From Betaproteobacteria bacterium (GTDB lineage Bacteria > Pseudomonadota > Gammaproteobacteria > Burkholderiales > Casimicrobiaceae), in contig READ01000012.1 of the NCBI GenBank assembly GCA_004293675.1, positions 87,673 through 151,672 on the forward strand: a DNA stretch of 64,000 nt, given 5' to 3'. Positions 24,421 to 33,317 of this stretch are shown piece after piece (position 1 is the stretch's first letter; each line of letters begins with the position of its first letter). The notes under the pieces were generated by a model. That model did no database searches. It had not been told where the DNA came from and was given only the letters and a program-made list of their open reading frames with translations. Both the position numbers and the translations under genes were made by a program.

Positions 24421-25443
24421 CTAGAAATCGTGTCGGATACCCGAGCCGATCGCGCGCACTTTTACGTTTGTCCTGCTGGCTGAGTTAACGCCGTCGTTGT
24501 CAATGAAGATCTGAAATTGCGTGCGCTTCGACATGGCGTAAATGTAGGCGGCTTGCCAGCGTTTTTGTTTGCCGGTCAATGACGATTGCACGTCGCGCTG
24601 CATGACGTTCAACACGAAGGTGCTTGCGCCTTGTGTGGCTTTGGCACCCACGACCCACCAGTCGACCGACCCGCGCGTTGTCGCGGTGTTGTTGTAGCGG
24701 TCACGGCCATACATGGCGTAGGGTTCGATCATGCCCATGTCATAGCGTGCGCCAATCTGCCATTTGTCGTCGAATTCGTTGACCTTGAGGCCGCCCTTGC
24801 GGGTGTCTTGACCATAGCCCAATGCCAAGCGCAATGGGCCACCGGCGTAATTGAGTCCAAGGTCGACCGAGCGCGCTGCGTCCTCGGCCTCGGTGGCAGT
24901 GCCAGCGCCGCGGTTGTAAACGCGCGCACGAAAATCTACGCCGCCCCAGTTTGGGCTCAGGTATCCCACCGAATCCGAAGTGCGATTGCGTGAGTTAAGA
25001 ACGGTGCCGCTGGTTGCGGTTGCGCCTGCATCATTGGGCGCAAAGCTGGTGATCGCGATCACTTGCGAATACAGGGGTGAGCCGGTGGGGTTGCTTGAGT
25101 CAAGCCGCCCCAGCGCCACAACGCCAAACGCGCCACTCAGTCCGACATAGCTGGTGCGAAACGGTGAGGTAGTTGATGCAAGGGCGCCTGTGTCCGCGCC
25201 GAAACCATACTCGGCGCCGTAGAGCGCTCGCAGGCCCCCGCCCAAATCTTCACGGCCGCGAAAACCGAAGCGCGAGGCGTTGTCTCGGAGCTCGGTGACT
25301 CGCTTGTCGCCCGTCGTGACGCTATTGACGGTGAGTCGAAACTGGCCGTAGAGCTCGGTTGAAGCGATCTGTGCGGAGACTGGTAGCGCCCCCAACGTGG
25401 TCAGCATTGCAGTAATTGCTAAGGGACGTCGTTTCATAAGCAT
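24421..25443 (-). CDS. Trimeric outer-membrane porin (Gram-negative porin family)
   Basis: 340 residues. Signal peptide MLMKRRPLAITAMLTTLGALPVSAQ is followed by beta-strand repeats: STELYGQFRLTVNSVTTGDK, then NASRFGFRGREDLGGGLRALYGAEYGFG and the C-terminal GSGIRHDF ending in Phe, the outer-membrane assembly signal. It matches the Burkholderiales-type general porin. A GGAGACACC ribosome site is adjacent to ATG 25443. It is encoded right after the sulfatase, and probably admits the sulfated or acidic substrate of this operon. Confidence 0.93.
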   Translation of the reverse strand: MLMKRRPLAITAMLTTLGALPVSAQIASTELYGQFRLTVNSVTTGDKRVTELRDNASRFGFRGREDLGGGLRALYGAEYGFGADTGALASTTSPFRTSYVGLSGAFGVVALGRLDSSNPTGSPLYSQVIAITSFAPNDAGATATSGTVLNSRNRTSDSVGYLSPNWGGVDFRARVYNRGAGTATEAEDAARSVDLGLNYAGGPLRLALGYGQDTRKGGLKVNEFDDKWQIGARYDMGMIEPYAMYGRDRYNNTATTRGSVDWWVVGAKATQGASTFVLNVMQRDVQSSLTGKQKRWQAAYIYAMSKRTQFQIFIDNDGVNSASRTNVKVRAIGSGIRHDF

Positions 25444-25500
25444 GGTGTCTCCTGTGGGTAGGTTAGTTATGGTGATGTGTGGGTGCTTGTGAAAGCGGAT

Positions 25501-26865
25501 TCAGTGTGGCGTTGACTTCGATGGCGCATACTCGTCACCAATACCCGGTGGAATGGGCTTGTGCTCGCGCAGTGTTTGCTCAAACGCCTGGATCATGCGG
25601 CGCATGGGGCCACGCACCCATCCGTCGTCCATGGCGGCGTCCGTTTCTTCTTTGGGGTCGCGCTTGATGTTAAAGAGCCACGGCGTCTCGAGGTGCCGGG
25701 TGCCGTGGTTGGGTTCGCTCTCGTAGACGAGGTGCATCTTCCAGTGCCGCCACTTCACCGCTCGGAGTTCGTTTTTGATGTAGAACAAAAATCCCTCGCG
25801 TGCTGATTTCTGGCTGGTGCCCGACCAGAGATCGAGCTGATTAACGCCGTCGATCGGTCGGTCGGCGGGTATGTGTCCACCGCCCGCGTTGGCTAGGGTC
25901 GTAAACAAATCGGTGACGTGAACGATTTCATCGGTGACCTGCCCCGGTGAAACACGTCCTGGCCAGCGCACAATCAGTGGCACTCGAAGCCCGCCCTCCA
26001 TCGCCGTGTGGTACGTGCCGGTCCACGGCCCAGCGGTACCGCGCCACGGTCGGCGAAACTCGGGGCCGTTATCGCTGGCGAAGATGAATAGGGTGTCATC
26101 ACCAATGCCCAGAGCATTGACCGCATCAAGGAGTTGACCGACTCGGTGATCCATTTCGATCATGGAGTCAGCAAAGTCGCCGACGGCGCTGCGCCCAGCA
26201 AAGTCTGGATGGGGTAGCGTGGGAAAGTGCAAATGAGTGAGAGGGACATAGGCAAAAAATGACTGCTTGGCCGCGCTGTGCCGACGCATGAAATCGATGG
26301 TTTTTTCAGTCAACTCACTATCGATCAAACGGCGCTTTGGAAGGTCGTAGACCGCCAAGTTTTCCGCCGGTTTTCCTGCAAAGCCCTGCATGACGTAGGG
26401 CAGGTCCACCACCGAGGGGTCAAAGCCGGGCGCGCTGGTAAACATGGTTTCGTTGGTGGTTCGGGGAATGCCATACCACTCGTCAAAACCACGTTGGTGG
26501 GGAAAACGCCCCTCACGGTCGCCGAGGTGCCACTTGCCAAACATACCCGTTGCGTAGCCCGCTTCTTTGAGAATCTGCGGAAGCGTTCGCTCCCACGGAT
26601 GGATGCCCTGCGGTAGCCCTGCTGGTACCGATTGCATGGCACCAGTTCGGATCGGGTGGCGGCCGGTCATCAACGCCGAGCGCGTGGGTACGCAGTCGCT
26701 CTCGACATTGAAATTGAGAAATTTCATGCCTTGTTCGGCGAGCTGGTCAATCCGTGGCGTTGGCGCGCCGCGCAGCGCACCGCCGCCGTAGCAACCGAGT
26801 TCGCCCCAGCCGAGGTTGTCGGCCAGCACGAGAACGATATTTTTAGGTGGACTCACGCGCATCAT
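25501..26865 (-). CDS. Sulfatase (formylglycine type)
   Basis: Hydrolyses a sulfate ester. The active-site motif is complete: Cys in NVESDCVPTRSALMTGRHPI (C-x-P-x-R, the cysteine to be converted to formylglycine). Metal ligands appear in VLVLADNLGWGELGCYGGG and in FASDNGPE. No signal peptide is visible, so it is probably cytoplasmic and the substrate must be imported first. The ATG at 26865 overlaps the stop of the receptor gene upstream (TGATG), so translation is coupled; an in-frame GTG/ATG one codon away is equally possible. The natural substrate is unknown. No sulfatase-maturing enzyme is encoded in the window. Confidence 0.92.
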   Translation of the reverse strand: MMRVSPPKNIVLVLADNLGWGELGCYGGGALRGAPTPRIDQLAEQGMKFLNFNVESDCVPTRSALMTGRHPIRTGAMQSVPAGLPQGIHPWERTLPQILKEAGYATGMFGKWHLGDREGRFPHQRGFDEWYGIPRTTNETMFTSAPGFDPSVVDLPYVMQGFAGKPAENLAVYDLPKRRLIDSELTEKTIDFMRRHSAAKQSFFAYVPLTHLHFPTLPHPDFAGRSAVGDFADSMIEMDHRVGQLLDAVNALGIGDDTLFIFASDNGPEFRRPWRGTAGPWTGTYHTAMEGGLRVPLIVRWPGRVSPGQVTDEIVHVTDLFTTLANAGGGHIPADRPIDGVNQLDLWSGTSQKSAREGFLFYIKNELRAVKWRHWKMHLVYESEPNHGTRHLETPWLFNIKRDPKEETDAAMDDGWVRGPMRRMIQAFEQTLREHKPIPPGIGDEYAPSKSTPH

Positions 26866-27842
26866 CACTCAAGCGAAATTTTGCGATCCTTGATGAGCTT
26901 TGCCCAGCGCTCACGATCTTGAATCATGCGCTTGAGAAACGCCTCTGGGGGTGTCGCCACGATATCCATGGCGGCATTTGTGAAGCGCTGTTTGACGGCG
27001 GGTTCGGCTAAGCTTTCATCGACGCCGCGTCGCAGGCGCGCCAGCACGGGCGGCGGCGTGCCATCAACTGCAAACAGGGCCGACCACTGCGGCACGTCGA
27101 TGTCTGCGGCACCGCTCTCGCTGAGCGTTGGCGTGTCGGGCAGCATGGGCGAACGGCTACGCGTGGACACCGCCAACGCCACCAATTTGCCCGCCTTGAT
27201 GAACTGCAGCACCGCAGCCGCGCCGAGCACCGCGACTGGCACTTGACCGGCGATCACATCGTTGACGGCCTGGCCACCCCCCTTGTACGGCACATGCAAC
27301 AGATCGATACCCAGTTGTTGCGAAAACAGCTCGCCCACCAAATGCTGTAGCGAACCCTGGCCGGAGGTTGCATAGCCGATCTGATTGGGCTTTTCGCGAG
27401 CGCGGGTCTGTAAGTCCTTGAGTGTGCGAATGCCAGAGGAGGCGGATGTGACCACGACAATCGGCTGGTACGACAGCACGGACACGGGGGTGAAAGATTT
27501 GGTGAGATCCCACGACGTGGTTCTGAAAAGCGGTAGCAACGACACCGAATCGGAGGCCACCAAGAACGTGTGCTGGTCCTTCGGCGCACGCAGCACGGCT
27601 TCAACGCCGAGCGAGCCGTTGGCACCGGGCTTATTGTCGATCACCACGGTTTGGCCAAGGCGCTTGCGGACGCCTTCGCCGACCACCCGCGCGGCGATGT
27701 CGTTGGAGCCGCCCGCTGGAAAGGGCACCACGAAGGTCAGCGACTTGCTCGGCCATTCCTCGGCGCTAGCAAGGGTCGGCGCGATTGCCAGGCTTAGTAA
27801 TGACAGTACGGCGGTGCGACGTGATTCGGAGTGGTGTTGCAT
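26865..27842 (-). CDS. Bug-family tripartite tricarboxylate transporter receptor
   Basis: Start ATG 27842 (AAAGGAAA upstream) yields MQHHSESRRTAVLSLLSLAIAPTLASAEE, a signal peptide. The body has the Bug signatures FVVPFPAGGSNDIAARVVGE, IDNKPGANGSLGVEAVLRA and LHVPYKGGGQAVNDVIAGQV. These receptors bind small organic acids or related solutes in the periplasm. No TctA/TctB membrane genes are in this operon, which is common for Bug proteins. It lies between an upstream hydrolase and the overlapping sulfatase gene, so it likely recognises a substrate or product of these enzymes. Confidence 0.93.
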   Translation of the reverse strand: MQHHSESRRTAVLSLLSLAIAPTLASAEEWPSKSLTFVVPFPAGGSNDIAARVVGEGVRKRLGQTVVIDNKPGANGSLGVEAVLRAPKDQHTFLVASDSVSLLPLFRTTSWDLTKSFTPVSVLSYQPIVVVTSASSGIRTLKDLQTRAREKPNQIGYATSGQGSLQHLVGELFSQQLGIDLLHVPYKGGGQAVNDVIAGQVPVAVLGAAAVLQFIKAGKLVALAVSTRSRSPMLPDTPTLSESGAADIDVPQWSALFAVDGTPPPVLARLRRGVDESLAEPAVKQRFTNAAMDIVATPPEAFLKRMIQDRERWAKLIKDRKISLE

Positions 27843-27904
27843 GAGCACGTTTCCTTTAACGGAGGAAAATGACGGAAAGGGGTTGAGCGGCGAAACAAAC
27901 CGCC

Positions 27905-29233
27905 CTAGCGAGGCGCTATCCGCGAAGCGAGCGGCTTGACGGTATAGTCCGGTTGGAAACGGCACTCGGCGGGCGTGGCCGCACGCAAATCACGACAACG
28001 CTGTGCGATGCCTGCAGCGCTTGGCTTTTCACCCTGCTCCACCCAGCGCAGCAAGGCATCGAACAACGGCGGGTAGTGGGCGTCACCCCAATAGCTGTGT
28101 TCGCTGGAATCGATGAAGGTTTGCACCAGGTGCGCGCCGTTGCCAGAGGCTCCCATGCGACGCCTCAGGGCGTCGCCGCCTTCAACAAACACCGTGGCGT
28201 CGCCAATGCCGTGCGCGCTGATGACTGGGATCGCAAAACGCCCGGCGTGGTCGGTGTCCTTTGCAAAGCGGATGACAGCGGCCGGATCGGCTTGTAGCCG
28301 CAAGACGCCGGCATTGAGTGCTGCGTCGTCGCTCGAACCCACGTAGCGCACGTTGTGATTGCCAAACGGCGGGCCGCCGGCCTTTTGCACCACATCGCGC
28401 AGCGTGAAGGTGCCCCAGTTGAGATGACTAATGATCGAGTTTGCTGGCACCCGTATCACATCAACAATGGTTCGCACCTTGCGCGTCTGCTCGGCGCTTC
28501 GCTCTGCGGCCGGCTTATTCAAACCAAGGCATTCATTCGCGCGAGCGGTCAGCTCCGCTGGGGTCATTGTTGAATCCGCAGGCAAGCCGATCGAGAGCGG
28601 GTAGTTCGGCTCGTCCGGGCGTGGATGGTTGTTGCACAAATACTGATAAATCGCGCGTGTGTCGATACGGAAGTCGTACGTGGCAGGGCCCGCTACCACG
28701 CCGCTGGTGAGCAACATGCCCTCCCACGACTTAGGAAAGAGCTCAGCCGCGCGGGTGGCGACCATAGCGCCCCATGACTGTCCGTGCAGGATCGTGCGTT
28801 TGGGCTTAGCCACGTGAGCCACGAAAATGCGGCGCACACGCTCGGTGTCCTCAGCGGCCGTCGTGACCGCGAAACCGCCTTGGCGAAACACCGATCCGGC
28901 CCAAGCGTGTCCCTCTCGCACTGTAATTGCCCAGCGACTGATGTCTTCATCGGCGCGAAGCGGCGTTGGCGTGCCCAATGACGGGCCACCATGCGCATGC
29001 ACGACCAAAACACCGCTCCAGTTTTGAGGTGTCACGATCAAATAGTGCGATCCCGCAGAATCTTGACCGCGCAAACATCGCGCAAACTCGGGTACGTTTT
29101 TGGGACAAGCCGCCACCGTGGGCGCCGCTTCAGTCGGCTGCGTCGGTTGCGTCGATTGCGTCGCGCAGCCCGCCAAAAACAGCGCGGCAATCATGGGTGC
29201 GGTGGCGGCGATTCTCAAATCCATGGATTTCAT
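27905..29233 (-). CDS. Alpha/beta-hydrolase lipoprotein
   Basis: 442 residues with lipobox LFLAGC at residue ~23, so anchored in the outer or inner membrane. The nucleophile elbow is RTILHGQSWGAMVATRAAEL (G-x-S-x-G). Other features are HAHGGPSLG (oxyanion region) and FIDSSEHSYWGDAHYPPLFD with the likely catalytic His. It probably hydrolyses an ester or related bond. First gene of the minus-strand operon hydrolase-receptor-sulfatase-porin, divergent from the LysR regulator that probably controls it. Substrate not known. Confidence 0.85.
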   Translation of the reverse strand: MKSMDLRIAATAPMIAALFLAGCATQSTQPTQPTEAAPTVAACPKNVPEFARCLRGQDSAGSHYLIVTPQNWSGVLVVHAHGGPSLGTPTPLRADEDISRWAITVREGHAWAGSVFRQGGFAVTTAAEDTERVRRIFVAHVAKPKRTILHGQSWGAMVATRAAELFPKSWEGMLLTSGVVAGPATYDFRIDTRAIYQYLCNNHPRPDEPNYPLSIGLPADSTMTPAELTARANECLGLNKPAAERSAEQTRKVRTIVDVIRVPANSIISHLNWGTFTLRDVVQKAGGPPFGNHNVRYVGSSDDAALNAGVLRLQADPAAVIRFAKDTDHAGRFAIPVISAHGIGDATVFVEGGDALRRRMGASGNGAHLVQTFIDSSEHSYWGDAHYPPLFDALLRWVEQGEKPSAAGIAQRCRDLRAATPAECRFQPDYTVKPLASRIAPR

Positions 29234-29338
29234 CGGTAGTTTTACTCAGATGAATTTCATTCTAGGCATAGAACATCAGCGAATACGCAATAATGCTGAC
29301 GTAATCATCAGCTTTTGATGAACATACGGAAATGTGTC

Positions 29339-30277
29339 ATGCCCACCCATCGGCTCGATCATCTGCGCATCAAACAGTTGAAGTTTGTGGACCTGCTGGC
29401 GTCATTGGGCTCGCTCGCCGCCACAGCGGAGCGGCTATCCATGTCGCCCTCTGCGGCCAGCATGATGCTCAAGGAAATCGAGGCGATTTTCGGAGCGAAG
29501 TTGTTTCAACGGCAGGGTCGAGGCATGGCGCTCACCGAGCAGGGGCGTGCCCTGTTGCCGCGCTGCGAGACGGTATTGGGCGAGGTGAGCGCGATGCGCG
29601 AGTCGCTGTCTGGAGCGGCGGCACCGCTGCTACGAATCGGCGCGTTTCCGCACACTACCACCACGGTACTTCCGCAACTGGTGCAACGACTGATTGCAGG
29701 CCCCAGTCCGTGGCGACTCCAGATATTGTCGGAGAGTGCGGAGCGCTTGCTGCAACGATTGGTCGCGGGCGAAATCGATCTGCTGCTGGGCCAAATGCCG
29801 CGACAATCGGCGAGCACACAGTCCATCGATGGGTTGGCGCAGCGGGTGCTTTATCAAGGCCAACTGTCGGTGGTTGCAGCACGCGACCATCCGCTATCGG
29901 CTAGGTGTGCTGTGTCGCTTAAAGAGCTTCTGGCGTGGCCGTGGGCGCTTCCGGATATGCAATCGACCACCCGGGTCGCGCTGGCGGATGCGTTTATTAG
30001 GGGCGGCCTTGCGCCACCTGTGCCATTGGTCGAGTCTCCGTCGTTTTTCTACAGTTTGTCGCTCGTGTCGGCGACCGATATGTTGACCTGCTGCGCGCGC
30101 TCCGCAGCGGTATTGAGCAGTCATCCCACTACGATACTGCCAGTCAATATTGGGTTCGACCCAACGCCGGTTGCACTCGTGTGGCGCAAGAATTCCGCCG
30201 AGGCGCTGCGCGCCGTGGGGCGACTGAAGGGTGTGCGCATTTCGATCCCTGAATCGAAGGTACAGATCGAGTTGTAA
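29339..30277 (+). CDS. LysR-type transcriptional regulator of the sulfatase operon
   Basis: ATG 29339 preceded by GGAAA; an alternative ATG at 29318 has no ribosome site. The N-terminal winged helix-turn-helix is RIKQLKFVDLLASLGSLAAT followed by SMSPSAASMMLKEIEAIFGA and LFQRQGRGMALTEQGRALLP. The effector-binding domain has the usual two lobes (LRIGAFPHTTTTVLPQLVQR, LVAGEIDLLLGQ). It is divergent from the hydrolase-receptor-sulfatase-porin operon with a ~105-bp shared intergenic region, the classic arrangement for a LysR regulator and its target. Confidence 0.92.
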   Translation: MPTHRLDHLRIKQLKFVDLLASLGSLAATAERLSMSPSAASMMLKEIEAIFGAKLFQRQGRGMALTEQGRALLPRCETVLGEVSAMRESLSGAAAPLLRIGAFPHTTTTVLPQLVQRLIAGPSPWRLQILSESAERLLQRLVAGEIDLLLGQMPRQSASTQSIDGLAQRVLYQGQLSVVAARDHPLSARCAVSLKELLAWPWALPDMQSTTRVALADAFIRGGLAPPVPLVESPSFFYSLSLVSATDMLTCCARSAAVLSSHPTTILPVNIGFDPTPVALVWRKNSAEALRAVGRLKGVRISIPESKVQIEL

Positions 30278-30349
30278 CGAGATCGGTCGCTCAGGCTCGG
30301 TGGTGGTTGTTCATGCAGCGATTCGACCGGTAACCTGTCAACCGTGTTG

Positions 30350-31612
30350 TTACCGCGCCCTTGTCATCGCCTCAAAGAACTCGCGATTGTTTTTGGTTTC
30401 GCGCATGTGCTTTTGCAGCTTTTCCATGGCCTCGATCTCGTCCATTTCCGAGAACAGTTTACGGAGAATCCAAGTCTTTTGTAGGACACTCGGCTCGAGC
30501 AACAACTCCTCGCGGCGGGTGCCGGAGCGACCAATGTTGATCGCAGGATAAACACGCTTTTCGGCCATGCGGCGATCCATGTGGATTTCCATATTGCCGG
30601 TGCCTTTAAATTCTTCGTAGATCACGTCGTCCATGCGACTGCCGGTGTCGATCAGCGCCGTTGCGATGATCGTCAAGCTGCCACCTTCTTCGATGTTTCG
30701 AGCCGCACCAAAGAATCGCTTGGGACGCTGTAACGCGTTGGCTTCCACGCCGCCGGTGAGCACCTTGCCCGAGCTCGGCATCACGGTGTTGTAAGCGCGC
30801 GCTAAGCGAGTGATCGAGTCGAGCAGGATCACCACATCTTTTTTGTGTTCGACCAAACGCTTGGCTTTTTCGATCACCATTTCAGCGACTTGCACATGGC
30901 GCGTCGCGGGTTCATCAAAGGTAGACGCAACCACTTCGCCGCGCACGGTGCGCTGCATGTCGGTGACCTCTTCTGGGCGCTCGTCGATCAGCAACACGAT
31001 CAAGACAACGTCGGGATGGTTGCTGGCGATGGCGTGTGCGATGTGCTGCAACATCACCGTTTTGCCAGACTTTGGCGGTGCAACGAGCAATCCGCGCTGA
31101 CCTTTACCGATCGGGGCGACGATGTCGATCACCCGACCGGTGATGTTTTCCTCGGCCTTGATGTCGCGCTCGAGCTTGAGCACTTTATCGGGAAACAGCG
31201 GCGTCAAGTTCTCGAACAGAACCTTGTTTTTTCCCGCCTCGGGCTCGAAACCGTTGACTGAATCGAGTTTGGTAAGTGCGAAGTAGCGCTCGCCCTCTTT
31301 CGGGGTGCGAACTTCGCCTTCAATCGTGTCGCCCGTGTGCAAATTGAAACGGCGAATTTGCGACGGCGAAATGTAGATGTCGTCGGTGCCCGCTAAGTAG
31401 CTCGCCTCGGGGCTTCGCAGAAACCCGAAGCCATCGGGCAATACCTCGAGCACGCCCGCGCCGCGAATGCTCTCGCCTTTCTTGGCCTGCTGTTTGAGCA
31501 GCGCAAAGATGAGATCGTGTTTGCGAAGACGGTTGGCGTTTTCCAGCTCGTTGGCGATAGCAATTTCGAGCAATTCGGCGGCGGACTTGAGTTTGAGTTC
31601 AGCGATATTCAT
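30350..31612 (-). CDS. rho: Transcription termination factor Rho
   Basis: 420 residues from the family's usual start ([18 protein letters not shown]); an upstream in-frame extension is rejected. Domains: N-terminal helix bundle; RNA-binding OB fold ([20 protein letters not shown]); and the hexameric RNA-dependent ATPase with Walker [20 protein letters not shown], and [36 protein letters not shown] and the Q/R loops. Rho ends transcription of untranslated RNA. Gene order trxA-rho on the same strand is conserved in proteobacteria. Confidence 0.98.
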   Translation of the reverse strand: MNIAELKLKSAAELLEIAIANELENANRLRKHDLIFALLKQQAKKGESIRGAGVLEVLPDGFGFLRSPEASYLAGTDDIYISPSQIRRFNLHTGDTIEGEVRTPKEGERYFALTKLDSVNGFEPEAGKNKVLFENLTPLFPDKVLKLERDIKAEENITGRVIDIVAPIGKGQRGLLVAPPKSGKTVMLQHIAHAIASNHPDVVLIVLLIDERPEEVTDMQRTVRGEVVASTFDEPATRHVQVAEMVIEKAKRLVEHKKDVVILLDSITRLARAYNTVMPSSGKVLTGGVEANALQRPKRFFGAARNIEEGGSLTIIATALIDTGSRMDDVIYEEFKGTGNMEIHMDRRMAEKRVYPAINIGRSGTRREELLLEPSVLQKTWILRKLFSEMDEIEAMEKLQKHMRETKNNREFFEAMTRAR

Positions 31613-32054
31613 GCGTTTGGGGGTGGGGAGCCGCTCAGGGATTGAAGCGCGGCGGATTGAGATGCTCAACGCTCAGTCGAATCCGATGGGATGGATTCGA
31701 TTTGAAACGGAGCCAGCTCGCGAAAGAAATGATTTGATGCGGTAGCGCCGAGGCGCGTGGGCGATGCTTATCTGTCTTGGGGGAATTCGCGCATCCGAGA
31801 ACCGAAGCGCGTTACACGAAGCGAATTGTGACTCGCAAAGTCAGTCATGTCAAACGAAACCGATCCCAACCGTTGTCAGGCGGCGTCCGATGCATGCCTA
31901 TTCACCACTGCTAGCGACATCGCTACCGCTTGCAGAGGCCGCACAAAAGAGCAATGACGGCCCGCTTCGAGCCGTCAAATCTGTGTTCATCGGTGAAATC
32001 TGTGGCGAAACATGCTCGAGCAGCGCGATGAGCGCTAAAGCATTGCTGCTGCGA
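31613..32054. other. trxA-rho intergenic region, no gene seen
   Basis: 442 bp between trxA and rho. It contains an inverted repeat TGACGGC...GCCGTCA (about 31956-31978), which may end the trxA message, and fragments of the 'aaatctgtg' repeat. Rho leaders are commonly long and autoregulated, but no specific element can be assigned. Confidence 0.4.
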
Positions 32055-32381
32055 CTAAACCTGGCTGTCTACAAACGCGGTCAATTGCGCTTTCGACAGG
32101 GCTCCGACCTTTTGAGCAGCGAGCTCGCCGTTTTTGAAGATCATCAGCGTCGGGATGCCACGAATGCCGTATTTGGCGGCGATTTCGCGGTTGTCGTCCA
32201 CGTCAACTTTGGCAATTTTGATACGGCCAGCGTGACTTTTCGCGACTTCCTCGAGGACCGGCGCGATCATTTTGCAAGGGCCGCACCATTCCGCCCAAAA
32301 ATCCACCAAAACTGGGGTGTCAGACTTCAAAACGTCGGCATCGAAGCTGGCGTCAGAGACGTGGGTGATGTTGTCGCTCAT
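32055..32381 (-). CDS. trxA: Thioredoxin 1
   Basis: 108 residues, cytoplasmic protein-disulphide reductase. The redox motif is intact in [20 protein letters not shown], and the cis-Pro loop is in [16 protein letters not shown]. Upstream of rho on the same strand, as in many proteobacteria. ATG 32381 gives the typical N-terminus. Confidence 0.98.
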   Translation of the reverse strand: MSDNITHVSDASFDADVLKSDTPVLVDFWAEWCGPCKMIAPVLEEVAKSHAGRIKIAKVDVDDNREIAAKYGIRGIPTLMIFKNGELAAQKVGALSKAQLTAFVDSQV

Positions 32382-32529
32382 AAAGTGTTCCTTTGTTGAC
32401 GGCTCCGCGCCGCCCGCTGTGAAGTGATGGAGATGATAGTTGATGTGTCTGCGACAAAATTCAAGCGTAGGCGGAAATTCCTCATCCGTCTATAATTTGG
32501 GGGTTTTCCCGACGTAAATACAGAAGAAT

Positions 32530-32874
32530 ATGAAACGGATCGCGTTTTCGGCGTTTTGCGCCGCAGCTCTGATGTGCGTTTTGGCGTTTTCCGCGCCCGA
32601 AGCCACGGCGCAAACCCCCGTGGGCGATGCCAAGGCGGGCGCCCAAAAAGTTCAGTCGTGTCAAGGCTGCCACGGCATCTCTGGTTGGCGTGTAGCCTTT
32701 CCTGAGGTCTTTCACGTACCGAAAATCAACGGACAACATCCGCAATACTTCGTCAACGCGCTCAAAGCCTATAAATCGGGTGAGCGCAAAAATGCAGGCA
32801 TGCGCGCCATAGCCGTGTCACTGAGCGACCAAGATATGGCTGATTTGGCAGCGTACTACGCGGAGCGGAAATAA
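32530..32874 (+). CDS. Periplasmic class I cytochrome c, first of a pair
   Basis: 114 residues. Signal peptide MKRIAFSAFCAAALMCVLAFSAP; haem-binding CxxCH in KVQSCQGCHGISGW; and a likely axial Met in NAGMRAIAVSLSDQDM. It resembles the small cytochrome c4/c5-type monohaem proteins that carry electrons to terminal oxidases or accept them from dehydrogenases. Its stop overlaps the start of the second cytochrome, so the two are co-translated. Confidence 0.88.
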   Translation: MKRIAFSAFCAAALMCVLAFSAPEATAQTPVGDAKAGAQKVQSCQGCHGISGWRVAFPEVFHVPKINGQHPQYFVNALKAYKSGERKNAGMRAIAVSLSDQDMADLAAYYAERK

Positions 32875-33200
32875 TGAACGCACGAGCAATTCTCACGGCT
32901 GCACTCTGCGGATTTACGGCGCAGATGGCTATTGCAGCTGACATCGCCGCTGGCGCGGCCAAAGCCAAAGAGGTGTGCGCAGCCTGTCACGGAATGGATG
33001 GCAAGAGCGTCGACCCAAACAATCCACACCTGGGCGGTCAATGGCGCGATTATTTGGAAAAGGCGTTGCGCGACTACAAGTCGGGTGAGCGCAGCAATGC
33101 CATCATGGGCGCCTTCGCCAAAGGTTTGTCGCAGAAAGACATCGCGAATCTGGCGGCGTACTATGCGGCGCAGAAACCCGTCCTGACACAACGACCATAG
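32874..33200 (+). CDS. Periplasmic class I cytochrome c, second of a pair
   Basis: 108 residues. Signal peptide MNARAILTAALCGFTAQMAIAA; haem site EVCAACHGMDGKS; axial Met in SNAIMGAFAKGLSQKDIANL. Strong similarity to the first cytochrome indicates an old tandem duplication. It starts with an overlap of the upstream stop (ATAATG region). A good terminator follows at 33217-33250. Confidence 0.9.
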   Translation: MNARAILTAALCGFTAQMAIAADIAAGAAKAKEVCAACHGMDGKSVDPNNPHLGGQWRDYLEKALRDYKSGERSNAIMGAFAKGLSQKDIANLAAYYAAQKPVLTQRP

Positions 33201-33216
33201 TTCGTTTCGTCAAACA

Positions 33217-33250
33217 AAAGGTGTCGGCGCGTGAGCGCGACACCTTTTTT
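33217..33250 (+). terminator. Intrinsic terminator after the cytochrome pair
   Basis: AAAGGTGTCG and CGACACCTTT form a strong stem followed by a run of Ts (33243-33252). Confidence 0.85.
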
Positions 33251-33317
33251 TTCGCCCACTGAACCCTGCTCAGATGCGCAGATGCACTGATGCGCTGCGA
33301 ATCGATAAACTTCTTCG

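Noticed and set aside
31764..32399. Plus-strand 211-codon frame across trxA
   Set aside because: Antisense shadow of trxA; no recognisable protein features.
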